A stretch of 64,000 nucleotides of DNA. Origin: Planococcus antarcticus DSM 14505. Lineage in GTDB: Bacteria > Bacillota > Bacilli > Bacillales_A > Planococcaceae. Location: NCBI RefSeq assembly GCF_001687565.2, contig NZ_CP016534.2:2236501-2300500 (forward strand), given 5' to 3'. The position numbers were made by a program, and so were the translations under genes. This document shows positions 10,131 to 18,076 of the stretch, piece after piece. The notes under the pieces are model-generated. The model saw only the letters and a program-made list of their open reading frames with translations. It was not told the DNA's origin and made no database searches. The stretch's first letter is position 1. The number at the start of each line of letters is the position of its first letter.

Positions 10131-10805
10131 TTACAGCAACCTTTCTTCAGCAAGTTTTAGTATTTCTTGTGCCGCCTGAGCAATTGTTAAATCAGTAGTA
10201 TCAATGAAAATTGCGTCATCTGCTTGGCGTAGCGGGGAGACTATGCGTTCGCTGTCCATCTTATCTCGTTTCGCGATTTCAGCTTGAAGCTCCTCGAGCG
10301 GCGTCAAGATATTCCTTTTTTTATTTTCCTCAAACCTTCTTCTTGCCCGCTCCTCGACGGATGCTGACATGAACACTTTTAGTGCAGCTTCGGGCAGGAC
10401 ATGGGTTCCAATATCCCGTCCATCCATGACTACTCCGCGCCCATCAGCTAATTGCTGTTGCAGCTCGACCATACGTTGTCTCACTTGTTCATGCGCGGCC
10501 ATCTCTGATACTGCCTTTGTGACATGCTGCGAACGAATCGCTTCTGTGACATCTTTTTTATCAAGAAAAACCAACTGACCGTCTCCTGAAGGCTGCAAAT
10601 CAATTTCTGTTTTCGATAATAATTGGCCAGCTTCATCATTACTGGCCATATTGATTCCTTCTGTTAAAGCTTTCAATGTGATTGCTCGGTACATAGCGCC
10701 GGTATCGATATAGATGTAGCTCAGCTTTTCCGCTACGATTTTCGCTATCGTACTTTTTCCCGCAGCTGCTGGTCCATCGATTGCTATTTGTATCGGTTTC
10801 GTCAA
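10131..10805 (-). CDS. cmk: Cytidylate kinase
   Basis: Phosphorylates CMP and dCMP, recycling nucleotides from RNA and lipid turnover. The P-loop GPAAAGKST, the YIDTGAMYRAIT CMP-binding motif, VVMDGRDIGTHV and the RRxxE lid region are all present. The open frame starts at an ATG at 10835, but GAGGTGA lies 5 nt before a TTG at 10805 that opens with (M)TKPIQIAIDGP. This gives 225 residues, the length of the B. subtilis enzyme, so I infer a TTG start. Confidence 0.95.
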   Translation of the reverse strand: MTKPIQIAIDGPAAAGKSTIAKIVAEKLSYIYIDTGAMYRAITLKALTEGINMASNDEAGQLLSKTEIDLQPSGDGQLVFLDKKDVTEAIRSQHVTKAVSEMAAHEQVRQRMVELQQQLADGRGVVMDGRDIGTHVLPEAALKVFMSASVEERARRRFEENKKRNILTPLEELQAEIAKRDKMDSERIVSPLRQADDAIFIDTTDLTIAQAAQEILKLAEERLL

Positions 10806-10846
10806 AATAGTCACCTCATCATATGTATTCATCATATTTTAACATA

Positions 10847-10978
10847 AGAAAAGCGCAAGTGCCCTTGTAGATTCGACGGTCATAAGATGCTCTTGTGAAG
10901 CCGTTTTTTCTGTCGCATGGCCAGAGTAGCTTACGACTCTAGGAACCGGACGCTGGAGACTGGACACTGTTCGAAAAG
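10847..10978. repeat. Degenerate copy of the AGAAAAGCG intergenic repeat
   Basis: Begins AAGAAAAGCGCAAGTGCCC, carries an inner CATAAG, and ends near GTTCGAAAAGC. It resembles the tandem units at 3.0-3.25 kb. It fills the cmk-prsW gap, which in B. subtilis is occupied by sleB, ypeB and ypfA. Confidence 0.6.
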
Positions 10979-11001
10979 CAAAAAGCTATACTTTTTTAAA
11001 C

Positions 11002-11032
11002 AAAAAAAAGTCTTTATGCATAAGACTTTTTT
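11002..11032 (-). terminator. Terminator of prsW
   Basis: Stem AAAGTCTT (11007-11014) pairs with TAAGACTTT (11021-11029) around TATGCA. On the minus strand it is followed by eight T. It lies just beyond the prsW stop. Confidence 0.9.
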
Positions 11033-11047
11033 CTTTAAATATTCATT

Positions 11048-11737
11048 TCATTCACTTGAATCCACTAATGGATTGTGATCATGATAATGCGTCAGGGAAA
11101 GTTGATGGGCCTGCTTTACTTTCCGAAGACCGAACCACCAAAGGAACAGCATGAAAGGAATGGCTCCATACATAATATTATCGTATAAATATAAACTTGA
11201 GTTATAAGCAAAGTGAAGAATCACTGAGCTTGCAATTGCCCAGCCAATCCAACGCCAGCGCTTACTGCTGTTGCTGAACTTTGCCTTGCCGAAATAGTAG
11301 CCCATGACTACGCCAAACAAAGCGTGGCTTGATACTGGCAGGAAGGCACGTAAGAATGCGGTCTGCAGTCCAAACTCTAACAAATACAAAATATTCTCGA
11401 CTGTCGCAAACCCTAAAGAGACACTGGCACCATAAAGGATACCATCATATGGATCTTCAAAGTCGACATGACGATAGACCGCAATCAACAACACCAGCCA
11501 TTTGAAAAATTCTTCCACAACACTGGAAAAGAGTATGTTTTGTGCAAAGTTATTGCTAAAGACGCCTTCAGCATCGAATACATATTGGACAAAAAGAATT
11601 GGGAAAGTCAGAGCAGCTCCGTATAAAAAACTTTGGAACAACAGCCTTGAAGGTTCACCTGCAAATTGGTCGCGTAAATACAAGTAACTGAAAAGTGCTA
11701 AGCTCGGGGCAATTGCTACAGTTAATAGAATGATCAT
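11048..11737 (-). CDS. prsW: Intramembrane protease PrsW
   Basis: Polytopic glutamic-type protease of the CPBP/PrsW superfamily. In B. subtilis it performs site-1 cleavage of the anti-sigma factor RsiW. 229 residues with about seven or eight hydrophobic segments. The conserved catalytic pair E75-E76 sits in SSVVEEFFKW, and a second conserved glutamate is in FATVENILYL. The HALFGVVMGYYFG segment adds the conserved histidine helix. No sigW/rsiW is in this window; the ECF pair present is SigX/RsiX, so the local substrate is not shown. Confidence 0.93.
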   Translation of the reverse strand: MIILLTVAIAPSLALFSYLYLRDQFAGEPSRLLFQSFLYGAALTFPILFVQYVFDAEGVFSNNFAQNILFSSVVEEFFKWLVLLIAVYRHVDFEDPYDGILYGASVSLGFATVENILYLLEFGLQTAFLRAFLPVSSHALFGVVMGYYFGKAKFSNSSKRWRWIGWAIASSVILHFAYNSSLYLYDNIMYGAIPFMLFLWWFGLRKVKQAHQLSLTHYHDHNPLVDSSE

Positions 11738-11824
11738 ATGCCTACCCCTTTGTTTGTATTACAGTTAGTGTAGCATGTTTATCTGCGTTATTTTCAGCTT
11801 TCCTGAACCCTCTCAGGCGATTTT

Positions 11825-12793
11825 TTACCTGTCAAAAGCATCTACTTGTATGGCCTCATTGGCAGATAATAAAACCGATAGTTTAATGCGTGCTTTTTTG
11901 CTGTCATAGTCACTGCCGAGAATGACACCGCGAGTCAACAAGTCGTGCGCGCTGCCTGGGTAACTGTAAGCTGGATATGTATTGCCTTCTTCAGCACTAG
12001 TCGTCAAAACGACTGGGATTCCTTGTCTTATTGCATGATCGACCGACTCTACCATATGAGGAGATACTTGTCCTCTGCCTGCCGCTTCTAGGACAATCCC
12101 TTTGCAAGGGCCGGAAACCAGCATATCAATCAAATAACCATCCTGTCCCGAATGACATTTGATAATATCCACTCGTGGCAATGGCCCATTGACCGTGTGT
12201 ACTTCATGCATCACTGGCTTTTGGTAGACCCGCACTGTGTCATTATCAATAATGCCAAGATAGCCATGCCCAAATGAATCGAAGCCTTGCAGATTGCTAG
12301 AATGCACTTTTTTGACGTATTTCGCACTGTAAATTCTTTCGTTAAAGACGACGACTGCTCCTATCCCCCTCAAACTATGATCTACTGCTACATAAATCGA
12401 ATTACGCAGATTGGAATAGACATCGGTTCCGACTTCCTCAGGGGAACGTTGTGAGCCTGTAATGACCACTGTTCGGTCATCGTCAATTGTTAGGTCCAGA
12501 AAATAGGCAGTTTCTTCTAAAGTATCTGTGCCGTGCGTCACAACAATGCCCTCGACTTCCGGGTCCTGCAGTTCCTGAAGAATCGCTTCTTTAACCGTCA
12601 GCATTTGTTCGAAGCCGATATGCATGCTTGGCAATTGGAAAACATCAATTACTTTCACTTCAATTTCTTCCGGAAGCTGGCAGAGCTCAGCTAGTTCTTT
12701 CCCCGAGATAGCGCCCGATTTCAATAACCCATTAGAAATTTCTCTACTGGCAATTGTTCCGCCTGTAGTGATCAGTGATACTTTCTTCTTCAT
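11825..12793 (-). CDS. ansA: L-asparaginase, type I
   Basis: Hydrolyses asparagine to aspartate and ammonia in the cytoplasm. 322 residues from the ATG at 12793, which has AAAGGGAG 7 nt upstream; a longer frame from 12829 lacks that support. The nucleophile threonine lies in ITTGGTIASRE near residue 10. The second catalytic set is VVTHGTDTLEETAY near residue 88 (T-D) and the lysine block after it. No signal peptide is seen, so it is cytoplasmic. In B. subtilis ansA sits elsewhere (ansAB). Here it lies between prsW and ypdA, separated from ypdA by an inverted-repeat element. Confidence 0.93.
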   Translation of the reverse strand: MKKKVSLITTGGTIASREISNGLLKSGAISGKELAELCQLPEEIEVKVIDVFQLPSMHIGFEQMLTVKEAILQELQDPEVEGIVVTHGTDTLEETAYFLDLTIDDDRTVVITGSQRSPEEVGTDVYSNLRNSIYVAVDHSLRGIGAVVVFNERIYSAKYVKKVHSSNLQGFDSFGHGYLGIIDNDTVRVYQKPVMHEVHTVNGPLPRVDIIKCHSGQDGYLIDMLVSGPCKGIVLEAAGRGQVSPHMVESVDHAIRQGIPVVLTTSAEEGNTYPAYSYPGSAHDLLTRGVILGSDYDSKKARIKLSVLLSANEAIQVDAFDR

Positions 12794-12842
12794 AATCAAA
12801 CTCCCTTTCCTGTTCCGGGTTTTCCGCATTTCATTTCAAAAC

Positions 12843-12872
12843 AAAAAAAAGAAAGCACAATCAAGATGTGCT
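12843..12872 (-). terminator. Terminator within left arm of the inverted-repeat element
   Basis: Stem AGCACA/TGTGCT with loop TCTTGAT is followed on the minus strand by TTCTTTTTTTT. It would end transcription coming from ypdA before ansA. Confidence 0.7.
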
Positions 12873-13049
12873 GAGCTTATAGACAACAAAAATTCATGAT
12901 ATTCAAAAAATGAATACTCATTTTATCGTGTTTATACTGGATTCTGCGCTCCGGATCCTTGATTGACGTGATTATCCGGCTTGTCGGGGTACTTTTTATT
13001 GGGAAACGGATTAGCATGCTGCTCCCTTTGATTAGAGCCGCATGCGCCC

Positions 13050-13160
13050 AACCGGACGGGCCACGAAGACTCCTGTGGGATCAGTAACCTCGCAGGAACC
13101 TCGGTGGCGAGGAGGCTGAAGCCTGAGCCCATGGAAAGCGAAGTGACCGGACCGGCTGGG
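13050..13160. repeat. GC-rich dispersed repeat (GGACGGGCC...GAGGAGGCTGAAGCC type)
   Basis: A GC-rich stretch inside the inverted-repeat element contains GAAGACTCCTGTGGGATC, CGCAGGAACCTCGG, GGCGAGGAGGCTGAAGCC and GGAAAGCGAAGTGACCGG. Strings of this pattern recur between genes in many Bacillales genomes. Composition differs sharply from the AT-rich flanks. I saw no second full copy in this window. Confidence 0.5.
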
Positions 13161-13216
13161 GTTAAATATACACCGCTATTCTTTTTCGTTAGACTTTGTC
13201 TAAAGTCTGAGCACAA

Positions 13217-14185
13217 TCAAGATGTGCTTTCTTTTTTTGCAATGGCTTCTGCAATTTGCTGTCCATGAAAGCGCCCATTTTCAATAAAGATTTCATTGGC
13301 ATTATTGCCTGCTGCAATAACTCCCGCAACATATAGATTATCCACTTCGGTCTCCATCGATTTTTCCTCGAAAAATGGCCGTCCAGAAAGCGGATCGATG
13401 GAAATGCCCATTGATTGTAAAAACTGATGGTCTGGATGATAGCCGATCATCGCAAATACAAACTGATTAGGAATCGTTTCTTTTTGATCATTGACTGTCA
13501 GCTCTACACTACTGTCCGTAATCTTGTCGACCATCGAATCAAACAACATCGTGATTTCTCCTTTTCTCACCAAGCCATCAAATTCCGGCAATATCCATGG
13601 TTTGATGCTCTTAGAATAGCTTGTTCCATGGTAGGACACCGTCACACGGCTTCCTGCCTTATGCAAAGCGAGCGCAGCGTCAACAGCAGAATTTTTGCCG
13701 CCGATGACTAATACATCCTGGTCGAAATAAGGATGACCTTCCTTGAAATAATGCATCACCTTCGACAGATTGGCTCCTTCCACTTCGAGCGTGTTGGGCT
13801 GGTCGTAATAACCTGTTGCTGCAATTACATACTTAGCCTGGTACCGGCCTTTTGACGTAGTTACTGTAAACAGACCGTCCTTTTCTACTCTCTCCACTGT
13901 TTCGAAGGGACGCACTTCGATTCCGCTCCGTTTGACAACTTCGCGGTAATAGACCAGAGCTTGGTTGCGCTTTGGCTTGCGCTCTTCTATGATGAATGGT
14001 ACATCACCAATCGACAGTTTTTCACTGGTGCTGAAAAAGGTTTGATGCGTCGGGTAATTAAAAATCGCATTGACGACATTGCCTTTTTCGATCACTAAAG
14101 GATGGAGGCCGAGTTTCTTTAATTCGATGGCAGCCGATAAACCACAAGGACCACCTCCAATAATTATTGCATCTACATATTCCAT
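13217..14185 (-). CDS. ypdA: Bacillithiol-disulfide reductase YpdA
   Basis: FAD-dependent NADPH oxidoreductase that reduces bacillithiol disulfide in the BrxA/B-YpdA redox pathway. 322 residues from the ATG at 14185 (AGGAGATG 7 nt upstream); an upstream in-frame start at 14215 is less likely. The FAD loop IIIGGGPCGLSAA near residue 7 includes the cysteine of the family's active site. A second dinucleotide motif VIGGKNSAVDAAL lies near residue 165, and a C-terminal YVAGVIAAGNN closes the FAD site. The last codons (KKESTS, stop) coincide with a repeat arm, so the C-terminus may have been altered by that element. Confidence 0.92.
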   Translation of the reverse strand: MEYVDAIIIGGGPCGLSAAIELKKLGLHPLVIEKGNVVNAIFNYPTHQTFFSTSEKLSIGDVPFIIEERKPKRNQALVYYREVVKRSGIEVRPFETVERVEKDGLFTVTTSKGRYQAKYVIAATGYYDQPNTLEVEGANLSKVMHYFKEGHPYFDQDVLVIGGKNSAVDAALALHKAGSRVTVSYHGTSYSKSIKPWILPEFDGLVRKGEITMLFDSMVDKITDSSVELTVNDQKETIPNQFVFAMIGYHPDHQFLQSMGISIDPLSGRPFFEEKSMETEVDNLYVAGVIAAGNNANEIFIENGRFHGQQIAEAIAKKESTS

Positions 14186-14251
14186 TTCAAAACATCTCCT
14201 GTATTTGATCCTCAACTAAGCATAATGGATGGATCTATGTTATGACAAATT

Positions 14252-15013
14252 TCATCTGACCACTTTGGTTTTCGGACGAATGGTCAATACATGATATTCC
14301 GCCTGAGCACCAAGTCGTAAATGCAAAGTCGTAGTGCCAAAGCCGTTGCTGATCAGTTCAATTTGTTCCTTTTTCACTTTCATTGAACCTTTTTTAAATA
14401 ATCCAAATGGTCCGATTCGAATTTGCCCACCATGTGTATGTCCAGCAAGCAGCAAATCTGCTGAAAATACTCCTTTTATTTTCCAAAAATCAAAAGGAGT
14501 ATGGGAGACAAATAACACTGTATCATGGTCTTTTACGTCTTTAAAAGCATTTCCAAAACCATCTGGCTTATAAGCAAAATGGTCAAGACCGACCAGCTTC
14601 AGCTGTTCATTGCCAAACAGCGGCACTGACTGATCATCCAATACAATTACACCAGACTGGTCGAAAATTTTTCTGAGAGATGTCTCATCCACTTCACGGT
14701 CATTATTGCCCCACACAAAATAGACCGGTGCATGAGCCATCAATCTTTTGACGTTTTCCGCTACTCGCTCGAGCGGCACTCCTTTTTCCACCAAATCGCC
14801 TCCGATTATGACGATATCAACAGGAAAATCGATCAAGTCGGCTTGAATAACTCTTCTGTGAACATCGGCTATAAATAGAAGCTTAAATGGTTCAAACGGC
14901 TTGTCTGCAGGCAGTTCAATCGTTTTTTGAACAAGTTTTTCTGAATGGGCGTTTCGTACCATAAAAAGAAGCAGCACTGCAGCTGCCATAACTAAACGAA
15001 TTATATGTTTCAT
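14252..15013 (-). CDS. ypbG: Metallophosphoesterase, YpbG-like
   Basis: Calcineurin-like phosphoesterase with an N-terminal hydrophobic segment (about residues 5-20) that should export or anchor it. The metal-binding series is complete: IADVH, IIGGDLV, WGNND, SHTPF and LLAGHTHGGQ. About 253 residues from the ATG at 15013, with GGAAGGAAG 6 nt upstream; the longer frame to 15046 has no ribosome site. Position near the ypbE-, recS- and ypbB-like genes matches YpbG of B. subtilis. The substrate is unknown. Confidence 0.85.
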   Translation of the reverse strand: MKHIIRLVMAAAVLLLFMVRNAHSEKLVQKTIELPADKPFEPFKLLFIADVHRRVIQADLIDFPVDIVIIGGDLVEKGVPLERVAENVKRLMAHAPVYFVWGNNDREVDETSLRKIFDQSGVIVLDDQSVPLFGNEQLKLVGLDHFAYKPDGFGNAFKDVKDHDTVLFVSHTPFDFWKIKGVFSADLLLAGHTHGGQIRIGPFGLFKKGSMKVKKEQIELISNGFGTTTLHLRLGAQAEYHVLTIRPKTKVVR

Positions 15014-15033
15014 GTAGGGCTTCCTTCCAAAAG

Positions 15034-15066
15034 AAGAAAAAAACATAAGCCAGGCTTATGCTTTTT
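15034..15066. terminator. Bidirectional terminator below the CBS-domain gene
   Basis: Palindrome CATAAGCC-A-GGCTTATG at 15044-15060 is flanked by A-run and CTTTTT. On the minus strand it follows the CBS gene stop by about 13 nt and overlaps the ypbG leader. Confidence 0.85.
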
Positions 15067-15078
15067 CATCTTGTTCTG

Positions 15079-15711
15079 CTATTTATCTTCCGCGATATCC
15101 AAAACACGGAAGCCAGATTTTTCTAACTCTTTCACAAAACGATCGACATTGTCCTTCTTTTTAATTTTCAAGACAATGCGGCGAACCATTTTATTGGTTT
15201 CGTCAAAAGTAACCAAGGAAATGACGGATTCCTTGTATTTTTCAATAATTTCCCCCAGCCGGCCAATTCGGCCTTCTGACTCCACTGATGTGAACGTGAT
15301 ACGGTAGCCTGGCTGATTCATTCCAAAAGCACTCTGCAATTGGTTGACAATATCAAATCGAGTTACAATTCCTAAAAACTGGTGGTTTTCAACAACTGCA
15401 ATAATCGGGAAATCATTTAGTTCAACCAATGCTTTTTCATAAACGTCATCAATATTTAAATAAATTTTCTCATTCACCATCACGTCGCTGATCTTAGTCG
15501 AATTAACAAAGTCTTCATTCGATTTTCCAGAATAGAAAAATGCTCGGTATGCATGGTACCAAGTAAAGATCCCTTTGTATTCCGTTCCTTCAACCACCGG
15601 TAATGCATCAATCGAGTGCTTTTCAAGCAAGTCAAAACCAACTTGTACAGAATCTTCCATTTTAACTGTAAAACATTTTTCTCTTTTAACCATCGCACTT
15701 TTAACAAACAT
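15079..15711 (-). CDS. CBS-pair and ACT-like domain protein
   Basis: 210 residues. Two CBS motifs occupy about residues 1-60 (MVKREKCFTVKMEDSV..HSIDALPVVE) and 75-130 (DVMVNEKIYLNIDDV..FPIIAVVENHQFLGIVTRFD). An ACT-like segment of about 70 residues follows (YRITFTSVESEGRIGRLGEI). CBS pairs bind adenylates and ACT domains bind small ligands, so this is probably a cytosolic ligand-responsive regulator. The AcuB group has this layout. No partner enzyme is adjacent, and the function is not known. It is a single gene with its own terminator. Confidence 0.8.
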   Translation of the reverse strand: MFVKSAMVKREKCFTVKMEDSVQVGFDLLEKHSIDALPVVEGTEYKGIFTWYHAYRAFFYSGKSNEDFVNSTKISDVMVNEKIYLNIDDVYEKALVELNDFPIIAVVENHQFLGIVTRFDIVNQLQSAFGMNQPGYRITFTSVESEGRIGRLGEIIEKYKESVISLVTFDETNKMVRRIVLKIKKKDNVDRFVKELEKSGFRVLDIAEDK

Positions 15712-15780
15712 CTGCTCGCCCCACTTTCTGATTTCTTACTGTTATTCCCTGTCTCTCCACTCACTAATCAACAAAATCGG

Positions 15781-16566
15781 CTATGGCAAAATCAAGGATT
15801 GTCCTGGACTGATGCTATTTGAACTCAAGCCGTTTGCCTGTTTGATTTTTTCAACAGCTGCTGCCGCTCCTGCTGCTCCGTAGTTATTAACTGCAATGCG
15901 GTAGAGCGTTTCACTGGATTGTACGACATATGTTTTACCAGAGGCGCTCGATGCTTCCTCTTTTTTCTCAGCTTCAGCTTTTGCTTTTGCTTCTTTTTTG
16001 GACTGTGCATCCGCCACTGCCTGAGCTTCTGCTTTGGCTTCTGCTTTGGCTTCTGCTTCAGCTTTTTCCTGTGCTTGCGCTGCAGCAGCATCAGCTTCGG
16101 CATCAGCTTCGGCATCGACTTTTGCTTTTGCTTCGGCTTTTGCGACAGCATCAGCTTCCGCTTGTTCAGCTGCTTCTTTTTCTGCAGCAACTTTGTCTTT
16201 TTTAGCCTGTTCTTCTTCTGCAGCTACTTTGTCTTTTTTGACTTGTTCTTGTTGTTCTTTTTCTTCGTCAGCCACAGCAACAGAAGTGCTCGATGGCTGG
16301 GAATTCATCTCGAAACTCACTTCGTTTTCTGCGGGTTTGGCTGTCAACGAATCGTCGGGTTCAAATAAGAAAGCTACATAAATCAGCAAAGAAACCGGTA
16401 TTAATATGAAAATAAAAAATAACGTAGGCATCAGGAGACTTTTGCTTTTTTTAGCCTTAGGCTTTTGTGCCTGTCTCTGAGCTGCTCTGGACAACGCCGA
16501 ATTTTTGTCCGCCGATACTTCCTGTCGATTCTTTTCAATCGACTCATGATAACTATAATTCCCCAT
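15781..16566 (-). CDS. ypbE: Membrane-anchored LysM protein, YpbE-like
   Basis: 261 residues. A basic cytoplasmic N-terminus (QRQAQKPKAKKSKS) leads into one membrane segment at about residues 44-67. Next comes a low-complexity stretch of roughly 110 residues made almost only of Ala, Glu, Lys, Asp and Gln in short repeats (AEAKAEAKAEA), probably one long helix. A LysM domain at about residues 212-261 (KTYVVQSSETLYRIAVNNYG) ends the protein. It is a type II membrane protein whose LysM should reach peptidoglycan. Position next to recS fits YpbE. Repetitive codons make long open frames in other readings, which I treat as spurious. Confidence 0.85.
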   Translation of the reverse strand: MGNYSYHESIEKNRQEVSADKNSALSRAAQRQAQKPKAKKSKSLLMPTLFFIFILIPVSLLIYVAFLFEPDDSLTAKPAENEVSFEMNSQPSSTSVAVADEEKEQQEQVKKDKVAAEEEQAKKDKVAAEKEAAEQAEADAVAKAEAKAKVDAEADAEADAAAAQAQEKAEAEAKAEAKAEAQAVADAQSKKEAKAKAEAEKKEEASSASGKTYVVQSSETLYRIAVNNYGAAGAAAAVEKIKQANGLSSNSISPGQSLILP

Positions 16567-16645
16567 ACATGACTACCCCTATCTGTACTAATATCTCTAT
16601 TATGACGAAAAAAGGCTCATTTGTAAATGACAGTTAATGAGATTG

Positions 16646-18076
16646 TTATATGGGTAATATTACATGCAAACGCTCTTGCCACTCAAGTGTTATCTGCTTT
16701 TCTTTTGAGTGCATAAAAGCTTCAAAAACGTCATAATCAATCCCATCGTTAGCACAACAGTTTTCAGGTTTGTCTACAAGCTGCTGATCAAAGCATTGAA
16801 TAATATAACTGCGAAGACATCCTTCGAGTCCAATTAATTCACGAATTTTTAATACTTGTAGTCTTTTACCATTCCTTAAAAGCTCCATCTGCTTAATGAC
16901 GCCTTCCATAGGCAATTGTGTCATCCAGTAAGCAACTACTCGAAACGCCGTCTCTCTTACGATTCCTTGCTCAATGATATGCGTTGCAGCAACGCCGTAA
17001 CGGTATACTGCCTCTATTTCATGTTGTGTCGGCAAATCATCCATCACCAAGCTTTCGAGCAGCGCCTCATCGCCTTGTGCATACAACAGCGTAGCCAAAG
17101 ACGGTTCACCATCCCGTCCTGCTCTGCCTACTTCTTGGACATAGCCTTCTATGGAAGTCGGCAATTGAAAGTGGATGACGTGACGAATATTCGGAATATG
17201 CACACCCATACCAAAGGCATTTGTTGAACAAATCCATTGCAATTCTCCATTCTGAAATTGTTGCTGGACAAAGACACGGTCCTGGTGCTCCATTCCACCA
17301 TGATAAAATGCTGCTGAAATTCCTTGCTCCGTTAAAAGCATAGAGAGTTCCTGGGACTTTTTTCTTGTACCCGCATAAATAATTCCAGGACCACTGAATT
17401 TTCGAATAAATCCTTTTATAAACTCAATTTTATCTCGACTGTCATCAAATTTCTTTAGATCAAAAACAATATTTTTTCTATCCATAGGATGGCTATAAAC
17501 ATAAGGCTCCTTCAGCGCAAGGTATTTTTTTATTTCTTCAGTAACCTTATCTGTTGCAGTCGCAGTCAATGCCAACACCTGAGGGAAGTTCAAAACAGGC
17601 AAAACCTCAGAAATCCGAAGGTAATCCGGCCTGAAATCAAATCCCCATTGAGAAATGCAATGTGCTTCATCAGCAACTAGCAAAGATATTTTTATCTGTT
17701 GCAGTTTTTTTTTGACAAAAGGCTGGACGAGCATTTCCGGAGAAATAAAAATATACTTATAAGAACTGAGTGTATTCCAAATTTTCTCTTTATCTTCCGG
17801 CTTTAGAAATGAGTTGATCGCGACAACCGACTTCTCGCCCATTTTTTTTAATTGAGCCACTTGATCCTGCATCAATGACAACAAGGGAGAAACGATCAAA
17901 ATACTATCCGGCAAAACTTTCGCTGGCAGCTGATAGCAGATTGATTTCCCCATTCCAGTCGGCAGCAGCGCAATGACATCTTCACCAGCCAATACCTGTT
18001 CGATGATTTCCCGCTGTCCTGGGCGAAACGAAGAAAATCCGTAGGCAGAATACAGTAATTTTTCTAAATTCATCAT
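16646..18076 (-). CDS. recS: ATP-dependent DNA helicase, RecQ family (RecS)
   Basis: Superfamily 2 3'-5' helicase of 476 residues. Walker A is LPTGMGKSICYQLP, the DEAH box is VADEAHCISQWGFDFRPDY, then LTATATDK and the C-terminal helicase block HQDRVFVQQQF..STNAFGMGVH..GRAGRDG. A RecQ zinc-binding region with cysteines (CFDQ...CCANDG) follows, but no HRDC domain, as in the short B. subtilis paralogue RecS rather than the longer RecQ. The start overlaps the ypbB stop as ATGA, so the two are translationally coupled. It likely acts at blocked or broken replication forks. Confidence 0.93.
   Translation of the reverse strand: MMNLEKLLYSAYGFSSFRPGQREIIEQVLAGEDVIALLPTGMGKSICYQLPAKVLPDSILIVSPLLSLMQDQVAQLKKMGEKSVVAINSFLKPEDKEKIWNTLSSYKYIFISPEMLVQPFVKKKLQQIKISLLVADEAHCISQWGFDFRPDYLRISEVLPVLNFPQVLALTATATDKVTEEIKKYLALKEPYVYSHPMDRKNIVFDLKKFDDSRDKIEFIKGFIRKFSGPGIIYAGTRKKSQELSMLLTEQGISAAFYHGGMEHQDRVFVQQQFQNGELQWICSTNAFGMGVHIPNIRHVIHFQLPTSIEGYVQEVGRAGRDGEPSLATLLYAQGDEALLESLVMDDLPTQHEIEAVYRYGVAATHIIEQGIVRETAFRVVAYWMTQLPMEGVIKQMELLRNGKRLQVLKIRELIGLEGCLRSYIIQCFDQQLVDKPENCCANDGIDYDVFEAFMHSKEKQITLEWQERLHVILPI

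Larger units (their letters stand above)
12843..13238. mobile_element. Candidate MITE-like inverted-repeat element
   Basis: Left end 12843-12887 reads A-run, GAAAGCACA, a 7-nt loop, TGTGCTGAG, then CTTATAGACAA. The right end 13197-13238, read on the other strand, gives A-run, GAAAGCACA, loop, TGTGCTCAG, then ACTTTAGACAA. The ends are thus about 42-bp imperfect inverted repeats, each itself a hairpin followed by T-runs pointing outward. The right end contains the last codons and stop of ypdA. There is no transposase; an internal frame of 94 codons (12932-13216) has no family resemblance. It is the only long gap (over 300 bp) between ypdA and ansA. Confidence 0.5.

Noticed and set aside
12932..13216. 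94-codon frame between ansA and ypdA
   Set aside because: It is contained in the inverted-repeat element and its GC-rich repeat; no start signal or family match.
15825..16381. Several long open frames in other readings of the ypbE-like gene
   Set aside because: They come from the Ala/Glu/Lys-coding repeats; products are low-complexity and lack ribosome sites.
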